Source of the DNA: Comamonadaceae bacterium
Lineage (GTDB): Bacteria; Pseudomonadota; Gammaproteobacteria; Burkholderiales; Burkholderiaceae
Length of the DNA stretch: 5,533 nt
Assembly: GCA_947505995.1 (NCBI GenBank)
Contig: CANNNB010000161.1
Span: 1 to 5,533, forward strand
Direction: 5' to 3'
In this document: positions 1-5,533 of the stretch, in pieces
How positions within the stretch are numbered: the first letter of the stretch is position 1
Layout: every line of letters starts with the position of its first letter
The notes under the pieces: model-generated
Seen by the model: only the letters and a program-made list of their open reading frames with translations
What the model was told of the DNA's origin: nothing
The model's database searches: none
Program-made: the position numbers and the translations under genes

Positions 1-528
1 GGCAACGTCATCATGCAGGGCAAAGACCCCATGATCGTTTTGCGCACTGAATACAGCCGAGGCGGCCGCGGTGCTGCCACCGTTCGCATGAAGCTCAAAG
101 CTTTGCTTAGCAACATGGGCACTGAGTCTGTGTTCAAAGCCGACGACAAAATGGACCAAGTCATCTTGGACCAAAAAGAGTGCACCTACTCTTACTTTGC
201 CGATCCCATGTATGTTTTCATGGACACTGAATTCAACCAGTACGAAGTTGAATCAGAAAACATGGGCGATGCCTTGCACTACCTCGAAGACGGCATGGCT
301 GTTGAAGTGGTGTTCTACGACGGCAAGGCCATTTCCGTTGAACTTCCCACCAGCGTGGAACGCGAAATCACTTGGACAGAGCCAGCAGTCAAAGGCGACA
401 CCTCAGGCAAAGTGCTTAAGCCTGCCAAGATTGCCACCGGCTTCGAAGTGCCCGTGCCTTTGTTTGTGAACCAAGGCGACAAAATTGAAATTGACACACG
501 CACAGGCGAATACCGCAAGCGCGTTTAA
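1..528 (+). CDS. efp: Elongation factor P (5'-partial)
   Basis: EF-P binds the ribosome between the P and E sites and promotes peptide-bond formation at proline stretches. The reading frame is open from base 1 ([11 protein letters not shown]...) to the TAA at 526-528, giving 175 residues. The family is usually about 185 long, so roughly nine N-terminal residues and the start codon lie before the window; the ATG at 13 is internal. The order is the N-terminal KOW-like domain with the modification loop (SRGGRGAA), the middle OB domain ([13 protein letters not shown] onward), and a C-terminal OB domain carrying the family signature K-x-A-x4-G-x2-V-x-V-P-x2-V-x2-G at bases 418-477, then the ending [11 protein letters not shown]. 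Assuming nine missing residues, the loop tip is Arg32 (codon 67-69), the residue rhamnosylated by EarP in many betaproteobacteria; E. coli has lysine here. Identity is close to certain; the modification is inferred. Confidence 0.97.
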   Translation, partial: GNVIMQGKDPMIVLRTEYSRGGRGAATVRMKLKALLSNMGTESVFKADDKMDQVILDQKECTYSYFADPMYVFMDTEFNQYEVESENMGDALHYLEDGMAVEVVFYDGKAISVELPTSVEREITWTEPAVKGDTSGKVLKPAKIATGFEVPVPLFVNQGDKIEIDTRTGEYRKRV

Positions 529-540
529 TCAACTTGTTGA

Positions 541-556
541 AGTAGCTATTGCTACT
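541..556. repeat. Small perfect hairpin after efp
   Basis: AGTAGC-TATT-GCTACT forms a 6-bp perfect stem with a 4-base loop, 12 bases after the efp stop codon. No T-run follows on either strand, so it is not a terminator by itself. From general memory it resembles the short AGTAGCTA...TAGCTACT palindromes common between genes in Comamonadaceae genomes, but one short copy cannot establish that. It may also simply stabilise the 3' end of the efp transcript. Confidence 0.4.
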
Positions 557-562
557 GCGCAC

Positions 563-598
563 AAAGACCTCTTAGTTCACCTAGGAGGTCTTTTTTTT
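563..598 (+). terminator. Intrinsic terminator of efp
   Basis: The left arm 563-575 (AAAGACCTCTTAG) pairs with the right arm 581-593 (CTAGGAGGTCTTT) over 13 bp, including one G-T wobble, around the 5-base loop TTCAC. An unbroken T-tract runs from 591 to 598. This is a textbook Rho-independent terminator for the plus-strand efp transcript. The T-tract runs into the complement of the MFS stop codon at 597-599. Read on the minus strand, the same hairpin starts 3 bases after that stop but is followed by only three T, so it would be a weaker terminator for the opposing operon. Confidence 0.93.
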
Positions 599-1802
599 AA
601 GGGTCAGCAGGCGTTTCTACTTTGGGGCGCAGGCGCCAAGCTTGAGGCGCGCCACTTGCCACAGCTGAGCCGACAACCCAAAAGACCACAGACACCCCTA
701 CCACTGCGCCTGCAGCACCAAAAATCAGGGGCATCAAAACGCTAGAGGCGTTGACCGTCATGATTCGCAGCCCCAGTGCTTCGCCCTGCCGATGTGCCGG
801 TGTGATTTGGTGCAAAGTACTCATGACCATGGGCTGAACCACACCTAATACGAAACCCAAACAGACCGAACAAATACCCATGGCCAATGCAGAATCAACC
901 ATGGGATAAATGGCAAAGATAAGGCCTGCGCAAATCATGGCACCTGTGAGCAATTGGTATTCTTGAAGGTGCCGTGCAAACAACGGCAAGATCACCCGAA
1001 TAAGGGCTGAGGCCACAGCGAAGGAACCCAAAATGGTACCAACCACCGATGCACTGAGGCCGCGTTCGTGTCCCAAGACTGGCACCACAAAAGTGTGAAT
1101 ATCCCAACAAGAAGACAACAACCAATTGACCAACAGCAGGCGCTGCATTAGGGGCTCATGTAGCAAGTCCCATACACGTGCGTTAGCATGCTCAGGAAGT
1201 TGAGGCGGAATGGTTTTTTCTTGAATGTTGCGAATCCAGAGCCAAGCGAACAAAGGAAAAATGGTCAGCATCACAAACGTGGCGCGAAAGCCATCGGCAT
1301 CGGCTGGCACTGCGCCAGCATGGTCAATCATCAAGCCCGCAAAAAATGGGCCTATGAAATTCGAAACGGCAGGGCCAATGGCCAACCAACTGAATGTTTC
1401 TTTCAGTTGGTTGGCATCGGCTGAAATTCGGCCTACGTGCCTTTGCAAAGCAATGACAGTGATCCCTGTGGCTCCTCCCGTGGTGAGTGCACCTATGCAC
1501 AAAACAGGAAAGACAGGCCAAATAATGGCCAGTCCTGAGCCCACACAGGCCATGGCCACTCCGATTTGCACCGGTCGTTTCAAGCCATGTCGATCTGTAA
1601 ATCGACCAGCCGGAATCGCCATGAATACTTGGGTGACAGAAAACAGCGCCAACAAAACACCCACCGCCATGGTGCTGTAACCTTGTTGAAGCGCAAGAAG
1701 CGGGGTAGTCATTCGCATCCCTGTCATACAGGCATGCAAAAAAATCTGACCTGTAATCAGCTTAGCGAGTTCACGCTTCACTGGTTTCGCCGTCACTGAC
1801 AT
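597..1802 (-). CDS. MFS transporter (12-TM, drug/metabolite efflux-like)
   Basis: This is a major facilitator superfamily transporter of the inner membrane; the substrate is unknown. From the chosen ATG (1800-1802) it is 401 residues, normal for the family, and about 12 hydrophobic segments can be counted. MFS motif A is clear between TM2 and TM3 (AGRFTDRHGLKR, about residues 65-76). TM5 (WLAIGPAVSNFIGPFFAGLM, about 139-158) resembles antiporter motif C, which favours proton-coupled export of a drug or metabolite. The TM10-11 loop has HRQGEALGL. The start is uncertain: the frame is open to an ATG at 1868, and another ATG lies at 1809-1811. I chose 1802 because the residues before it are polar and cysteine-rich, unlike a conserved MFS N-terminus. 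No good Shine-Dalgarno precedes it. It begins inside rmuC with a 32-base overlap in another frame, suggesting translational coupling as the last gene of the operon. Confidence 0.88.
   Translation of the reverse strand: MSVTAKPVKRELAKLITGQIFLHACMTGMRMTTPLLALQQGYSTMAVGVLLALFSVTQVFMAIPAGRFTDRHGLKRPVQIGVAMACVGSGLAIIWPVFPVLCIGALTTGGATGITVIALQRHVGRISADANQLKETFSWLAIGPAVSNFIGPFFAGLMIDHAGAVPADADGFRATFVMLTIFPLFAWLWIRNIQEKTIPPQLPEHANARVWDLLHEPLMQRLLLVNWLLSSCWDIHTFVVPVLGHERGLSASVVGTILGSFAVASALIRVILPLFARHLQEYQLLTGAMICAGLIFAIYPMVDSALAMGICSVCLGFVLGVVQPMVMSTLHQITPAHRQGEALGLRIMTVNASSVLMPLIFGAAGAVVGVSVVFWVVGSAVASGAPQAWRLRPKVETPADP
1381..1415. repeat. Perfect 14-bp inverted repeat inside the MFS gene
   Basis: Bases 1381-1394 (GCCAACCAACTGAA) are the exact reverse complement of 1402-1415 (TTCAGTTGGTTGGC), separated by the 7 bases 1395-1401. 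In the MFS mRNA this would be a strong stem-loop over the codons for ANQLKETFSWLA, at the TM4-5 loop and the start of TM5. No T-run follows on either strand, so it is not an intrinsic terminator. The repeat is plain in the sequence; any function is unknown. Confidence 0.75.
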
Positions 1803-3147
1803 CGGTTTCATGCGGAAGCAAACCAGCCGCTTGGCCTTCTGGCAATGCTTCCACTTGGCGCAATGCACGGTGCATCACATTGCTTCGGGTTTGCGCTTTG
1901 TCCAGTGTGTTCAAGACAGTTTGAGTTTGTTCTTTGACTTTGGCCAACACATCACCAAACTTGCCAAACTCTGTTTTGACGGCGCCCAAAACTTGCCAAA
2001 CTTCACTAGAACGTTTTTCGAGTGCCAAAGTTCTAAAGCCCATTTGCAAAGAGTTCAACATGGCCATCAGGGTGGTAGGGCCCGCCAGGGTGACGCGGAA
2101 ATCACGTTGCAAAGATTCAATCAGGCCTGGTCTACGCAACACTTCGGCATACAAGCCTTCAGTGGGCAAAAACATGATGGCAAAGTCAGTGGTGTAAGGC
2201 GGCTCTACGTATTTCTCGGTCATGGATTTGGCTTCCAAACGAACCCGCGCTTCTAAAGCCTTGCTGCAGAGGTCTGCCTGAATGACATCGGCACGCGATT
2301 GCGCATCTAACAAGCGCTCGTAATCTTCGTTGGGAAACTTGGCATCGATTGGCAACCAAACGGGCTCGCCATCATCTGATCTACCGGGCAAACGAATGGC
2401 AAAATCCACTCTGTTTTTGCTGCCAGGTCTTGTTGCATGCTGCGTTGCATATTGATCGGGGGCCATGACTTGCTCTAGCAAGGATGCAAGTTGCGCCTCA
2501 CCAAACATGCCGCGCGTTTTGACATTAGTGAGCAAATGTTTGAGATCACCCACGCCCTGCGCCAAGGTGTTCATTTCACCTAAACCCTTGTGCACCTGCT
2601 CCAAGCGATCGGCCACTTGTTTGAAACTTTCACCCAAGCGAGCTTGCAAGGTGGTCTGTAATTTTTCGTCCACAGTTTGGCGCATTTCATCGAGCTTGGC
2701 CGTATTGCTTTGCTGAAGCTGAGCCAACTGAGTTTCCAAAGTGCCGCGCATTTCAGTAAGGCGGCGTGCATTGGCTTCTGACAATTGTTGAACCTGCAAG
2801 GTGAGTGTGTCAGACAGCGTTTTTTGCAACAAGGCCAACTGCTGAGCAAACGCATCCATCTGGCTGTTTTGGGTGCGTGTGGCTTCTGCGCTTTGTTGAA
2901 CCAAGCTTTGCTGGAAAGTGCCTAAAGTTTGAATGAGTTCTTGGCGCCCACCTCTTGCAGACTCGCTAATTGCATTGCGCAATTCGCGCTCCAAGCGCTC
3001 ATTGGCAATCAGCATAGTAGCTGCAAGCTGCGCCAACTCTTGTACGTCCTTGGCTTGAGCTTTCAACTGCCTTGAAATCAAAAACAATGCGGCAAGAATA
3101 GCGCCCAAGGGGGCAAAGAATAACCAAATGAAAAAGGGAGATTCCAT
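1771..3147 (-). CDS. rmuC: DNA recombination protein RmuC
   Basis: RmuC-family protein of 458 residues, a normal length. In E. coli, loss of rmuC raises inversion between short inverted repeats; the family core is predicted to have a PD-(D/E)xK nuclease-like fold. Residues 5-25 form one N-terminal membrane anchor (FFIWLFFAPLGAILAALFLI). Residues about 30-205 are Gln/Glu/Arg/Leu-rich and look like a long coiled coil. The conserved domain follows: TRGMFGEAQLASLLEQV (211-227), RVDFAIRLPG (246-255), WLPIDAKFPNEDYERL (264-279, with Asp268 and Lys270 as the presumed catalytic pair), and FAIMFLPTEGLYAEVL (322-337). The tail after about 435 is acidic and variable. The ATG at 3145-3147 is 5 bases after the dehydrogenase stop and has no clear Shine-Dalgarno, so coupled translation is likely. 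The 3' end overlaps the MFS start. Confidence 0.96.
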   Translation of the reverse strand: MESPFFIWLFFAPLGAILAALFLISRQLKAQAKDVQELAQLAATMLIANERLERELRNAISESARGGRQELIQTLGTFQQSLVQQSAEATRTQNSQMDAFAQQLALLQKTLSDTLTLQVQQLSEANARRLTEMRGTLETQLAQLQQSNTAKLDEMRQTVDEKLQTTLQARLGESFKQVADRLEQVHKGLGEMNTLAQGVGDLKHLLTNVKTRGMFGEAQLASLLEQVMAPDQYATQHATRPGSKNRVDFAIRLPGRSDDGEPVWLPIDAKFPNEDYERLLDAQSRADVIQADLCSKALEARVRLEAKSMTEKYVEPPYTTDFAIMFLPTEGLYAEVLRRPGLIESLQRDFRVTLAGPTTLMAMLNSLQMGFRTLALEKRSSEVWQVLGAVKTEFGKFGDVLAKVKEQTQTVLNTLDKAQTRSNVMHRALRQVEALPEGQAAGLLPHETDVSDGETSEA

Positions 3148-3152
3148 TTAAT

Positions 3153-4151
3153 TTAATGCGCCAAAGGTGCTTGATTCGAAGGAACTTGATTCAATGGTGT
3201 TAAGGCTTGCCCAGTGGTGAGATAAGCCACAAGGTTGTCAGCCGCCAACTTGGCCATGGCCGTGCGCGTTTGGGTAGTAGAACTTGCGATGTGAGGCGTC
3301 AACACAACATTGGGTACTGAGAGTAGTGCCGAATTCAGGGCTGGCTCGCCTTCAAATACATCTAGACCCGCCGCCGCAATTTGCTTGCTCTTCAAAGCGA
3401 CCGCTAAAGCTGCATCGTCCACTATGCCGCCGCGGGCAATATTGACCAAGGTTGCTGAAGACTTCATGCAACTTAACTCCTTGGCTCCAATGGTGTGATG
3501 TGACTCAGCACTATAGGGCACCACCAACATGACATGATCGGCTGAGCGCAGAAGTTCTTCTTTGCTAACGTAAGTAGCCTTGGAAGCAGCCTCGAGGTCT
3601 GCACTCAAGCGGCTTCGGTTGTGATAAACAACACGCATACCAAATCCATGTGCTGCCCGCTTGGCTATACCTTGACCAATGCGGCCCATGCCAATGATGC
3701 CTAGGGTGCTACCGTGCACCTCGGCCCCTGCAAACATGTCATAGCTCCACTTCGTCCACAAGCCCTGGCGCAGGTAATGCTCACTCTCTGTAATGCGTCT
3801 GGCTGTGGCCATGAGCAATGCAAAGCCAAAGTCTGCTGTCGTTTCCGTTAAAACATCTGGCGTGTTGGTAGCCAAGACACCCGCTGCCGTCATAGCGGGA
3901 ACATCAAAGTTGTTGAACCCTACAGCCATGTTGGCCACAATTTTGAGCTGAGGGTTGGCTTGCAAGAGTGCGGCGTCAATGCGTTCACTGCCCGTGGTGA
4001 GAGCACCCATCTTGCCTTGCATTTTTTGTTTTAAAACTTCAGCAGACAAAACCTCGTCCGACTGATTACTTTCAATTTGAAAATGCTGCGAAAGCATTTC
4101 AAGAACTTCTGGAAAGATAGCGCGCGCAACCAGTATGGAGGCTTTAGTCAT
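3153..4151 (-). CDS. D-2-hydroxyacid dehydrogenase (GhrB-like glyoxylate/hydroxypyruvate reductase)
   Basis: Cytosolic NAD(P)H-dependent oxidoreductase interconverting 2-keto acids and D-2-hydroxyacids, 332 residues from the chosen start. The substrate-binding part has MAVGFNNFDVPAM and TPDVLTETTADFGFALLMAT, typical of the GhrB / 2-ketogluconate reductase branch. The Rossmann motif GxGxxG is GMGRIG (Gly154, Gly156, Gly159). The catalytic triad is intact: Arg240 in NIARGGIVDD, Glu269 in DVFEGEP and His287 in LTPHIAS. After the second strand of the nucleotide-binding fold the sequence is YHNRS, so an arginine rather than an acidic residue is present, which would suit NADPH. The start at 4149-4151 is chosen because its ATG overlaps the antiporter TGA as ATGA, and MTKASILVARAIFPE is a natural N-terminus; the upstream ATG at 4209-4211 would add 20 unlikely residues. 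No Shine-Dalgarno is visible. The physiological substrate is not decided by sequence; glyoxylate or hydroxypyruvate is most likely. Confidence 0.93.
   Translation of the reverse strand: MTKASILVARAIFPEVLEMLSQHFQIESNQSDEVLSAEVLKQKMQGKMGALTTGSERIDAALLQANPQLKIVANMAVGFNNFDVPAMTAAGVLATNTPDVLTETTADFGFALLMATARRITESEHYLRQGLWTKWSYDMFAGAEVHGSTLGIIGMGRIGQGIAKRAAHGFGMRVVYHNRSRLSADLEAASKATYVSKEELLRSADHVMLVVPYSAESHHTIGAKELSCMKSSATLVNIARGGIVDDAALAVALKSKQIAAAGLDVFEGEPALNSALLSVPNVVLTPHIASSTTQTRTAMAKLAADNLVAYLTTGQALTPLNQVPSNQAPLAH
4148..4151 (-). promoter_or_regulatory. ATGA stop-start overlap
   Basis: On the minus strand the dehydrogenase ATG (4151-4149) shares two bases with the antiporter TGA (4150-4148). 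The bases just upstream on that strand (GGTTTCGAAC) have no Shine-Dalgarno-like purine run. Translation of the dehydrogenase is therefore probably started by ribosomes that have just terminated on the antiporter gene. The overlap is seen directly; reinitiation is inferred. Confidence 0.75.
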
Positions 4152-5533
4152 GTTCGAAACCAAATCAATGTCATCACAATGAACAGCGGAATTAAGACGC
4201 AAATGGACCAAGCCATGTAGCCAAAGAAACTTGGCATTTTGATGCCACGGTCTTCAGCAATGGCTTTCACCATGAGGTTGGGTGCATTGCCAATATAACT
4301 GTTGGCACCCATGAAAACAGCACCCGCAGAAATGGCAGCCAAGGTCGGCGCCAATGTGGTCATTAAAACCTGTGCATCACCACCCGCTGTGTTGAAAAAT
4401 ACCAAATAAGTTGGCGCGTTGTCTAGGAATGAACTGAGCAAACCCGTGATCCAAAAATACATCATCACATTGGGCGAACCATCCGGGTTGGTGACTGCCG
4501 AGACCACGGCACCAAAGGGGCCATTGACGCCTGCTTTCAACATGGCAATGACAGGAATGATGGTTAAAAAGATACCCGCAAAAAGTTTGGCAACTTCCTG
4601 CATTGGACCCCAACTGAATTGGTTATCAGAATGGACTTGCGATGGGGTTAAATTTAGAGAGATCAAAGTGATGGCCACAAGGCCCACATCGCGAATCAAG
4701 CCCGGCAAGCCTACGTCTGTGCCTGCCACATGAAAGACGACTGTCGACTTCCAAAGTCCACTCATAAGAACCAAAGCAACAACACCGCCCAACAAGATAA
4801 AGTTAATTTTTCCATCAAAACCAATTTGACGAGAATCCGGTGTGGGGTCAATTGCTTGTAATTCTTCACGCTTGTGGTAGTACCAAGAATCCAAAACAAA
4901 AAATATAAACAGAAGTGAACCGATTAAAAAAAGTGTTTCTGGAAAAATGTTTTTCACCGTCCAGAAAAAATCAACGCCCTTTAAAAAACCCAAAAACAGA
5001 GGCGGGTCGCCCAACGGGGTGAGTGAGCCACCCGCGTTGGCCACAATGAAGATGAAGAACACGACCACATGAGCCACATGCTTTCGATTGTCGTTGGCTC
5101 TGATAAGGGGGCGAATCATGAGCATGGAAGCACCTGTTGTACCCATGAAGCTGGCCAAAATTGCGCCAATGGCCAAGATGGATGTATTTAGACCAGGGCT
5201 GCCGTGTAAATTTCCGCGAATGAAAATTCCACCCGAAACTGCAAACAAGGCCGTCAAAAGAACAATGAACGGGATGTATTCTGCAAACAGCGCGTGAACC
5301 AAATTAACACCCGCCACATCGGCACCAAACAAGACTGCAAATGGAATGAAAAAAGCCAAGGACCAAGCAGCCACGACCTTTCCATAGTGATGGTGCCAAA
5401 AATGAGGCGTTAAAAGTGGCATCAGGGCGATGCAGAGCAAAATGCCAGCAAATGGAATACCCCATATTGCGGTGAGTTGAGAACCCTCAAAAGCGGCTGC
5501 AAAAGCAATACTTGGAAAGCCTAAGCAACTAAA
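4148..5533 (-). CDS. Putative Na+/H+ antiporter, ion-transporter superfamily (5'-partial)
   Basis: Polytopic inner-membrane protein of the IT (ArsB/NhaD/CitM-like) superfamily, of the kind usually annotated as a sodium:proton antiporter or putative citrate transporter. The frame stays open to the window edge, giving 461 residues without the true start. The extra N-terminal part has a small hydrophobic stretch ending in AFAAAFEG, like a signal peptide with cleavage after an Ala, then LTAIWGIPFAGILLCIALMPLL as the first membrane segment and FWHHHYGKV. Two related halves are visible: GTTGASMLMIRP (131-142) with NAGGSLTPLGDPPLFLGF (166-183), and SSFLDNAPTYLVFFN (367-381) with GANSYIGNAPNLMVKAIAE (409-427), as expected for inverted-topology repeats with re-entrant hairpins. 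A TTG at 5438-5440 could be taken for a start but falls inside the first membrane helix. Ion specificity (Na+/H+ against an organic anion) cannot be decided here. It is the most upstream visible gene of the operon. Confidence 0.87.
   Translation of the reverse strand, partial: FSCLGFPSIAFAAAFEGSQLTAIWGIPFAGILLCIALMPLLTPHFWHHHYGKVVAAWSLAFFIPFAVLFGADVAGVNLVHALFAEYIPFIVLLTALFAVSGGIFIRGNLHGSPGLNTSILAIGAILASFMGTTGASMLMIRPLIRANDNRKHVAHVVVFFIFIVANAGGSLTPLGDPPLFLGFLKGVDFFWTVKNIFPETLFLIGSLLFIFFVLDSWYYHKREELQAIDPTPDSRQIGFDGKINFILLGGVVALVLMSGLWKSTVVFHVAGTDVGLPGLIRDVGLVAITLISLNLTPSQVHSDNQFSWGPMQEVAKLFAGIFLTIIPVIAMLKAGVNGPFGAVVSAVTNPDGSPNVMMYFWITGLLSSFLDNAPTYLVFFNTAGGDAQVLMTTLAPTLAAISAGAVFMGANSYIGNAPNLMVKAIAEDRGIKMPSFFGYMAWSICVLIPLFIVMTLIWFRT

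Noticed and set aside
1303..1319. 6-bp hairpin GCTGGC-ACTGC-GCCAGC in the MFS gene.
   Set aside because: Stems this short are expected by chance many times in 5.5 kb, and nothing around it adds support.
1589..1606. Inverted repeat GTCGAT-N6-ATCGAC in the MFS gene, operator-like in form.
   Set aside because: Six-base arms inside a coding sequence, far from any start site, and lying over the conserved motif A codons (FTDRHG). Most likely chance.
1225..1680. Plus-strand open frame of 151 codons opposite the MFS gene.
   Set aside because: It is antisense to a well-supported transporter, its translation has no recognisable domain, and its composition follows from the opposite strand.
1803..1868. 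MFS start at 1868, giving a 423-residue protein.
   Set aside because: The extra 22 residues (MHCAKWKHCQKAKRLVCFR...) do not resemble an MFS N-terminus and lie entirely over rmuC codons.
1810..2256. Plus-strand open frame of 148 codons opposite rmuC.
   Set aside because: It is antisense to the conserved rmuC sequence, rich in His/Gln/Cys as expected for a shadow frame, and matches no family I know.
4152..4211. Dehydrogenase start at the ATG at 4209-4211.
   Set aside because: The extra 20 residues overlap the last antiporter helix codons. The ATGA junction at 4148-4151 gives the usual family N-terminus.
4926..4967. Terminator-like element on the minus strand inside the antiporter gene: 7-bp stem (4961-4967 with 4936-4942), then CAC and seven T.
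   Set aside because: The loop is 18 bases, the stem is short, and the T-run comes from Leu/Phe codons (TLFLIG). It lies early in the gene, where termination would cut off the whole operon. Coincidence is the simpler reading.
1..5533. A previously undescribed system such as defence, mobile element, CRISPR or secretion cassette.
   Set aside because: All five genes belong to common chromosomal families, the intergenic DNA is only 68 bases plus one 5-base gap, and there are no direct repeats, integrase or transposase genes, tRNA genes or abrupt compositional shifts that I can see.

Overview
This window looks like ordinary chromosome from a betaproteobacterium, most likely order Burkholderiales and family Comamonadaceae (a freshwater Limnohabitans- or Rhodoferax-like genome is my guess). 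The basis is the style of the proteins: an EF-P with arginine rather than lysine at the modified position, a RmuC with an N-terminal membrane anchor, and a putative Na+/H+ antiporter of the ion-transporter superfamily. Base composition looks moderate, near half G+C by eye. No genus can be fixed from the sequence alone.

Layout. Positions 1-528 (+) are the 3' part of efp, encoding elongation factor P; about nine N-terminal residues lie before the window. A 68-base gap (529-596) holds a small perfect hairpin and a strong intrinsic terminator. Everything else is on the minus strand and is packed head to tail. Read in transcription order it is: a putative Na+/H+ antiporter of the ion-transporter superfamily (5533-4148, N-terminus cut by the window edge), a GhrB-like D-2-hydroxyacid dehydrogenase (4151-3153), rmuC (3147-1771) and a 12-helix MFS transporter (1802-597). 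The junctions are a 4-base ATGA overlap, a 5-base gap and an overlap of about 32 bases, so the four genes are probably one transcription unit whose promoter lies beyond 5533. The unit converges on efp, and the efp terminator runs into the stop codon of the MFS gene.

How the genes work together. There is no obvious shared pathway. The antiporter would handle ion and pH homeostasis, the dehydrogenase would reduce glyoxylate, hydroxypyruvate or a similar 2-keto acid, RmuC is a nuclease-fold protein linked to limiting DNA rearrangement, and the MFS protein exports or imports an unknown small molecule. The tight packing suggests co-expression and translational coupling rather than one biochemical system.

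I found no mobile element, CRISPR array, RNA gene, toxin-antitoxin pair or defence cassette, and no convincing new system. The most unexpected non-coding signal is a perfect 14-bp inverted repeat with a 7-base loop inside the MFS coding sequence (1381-1415).
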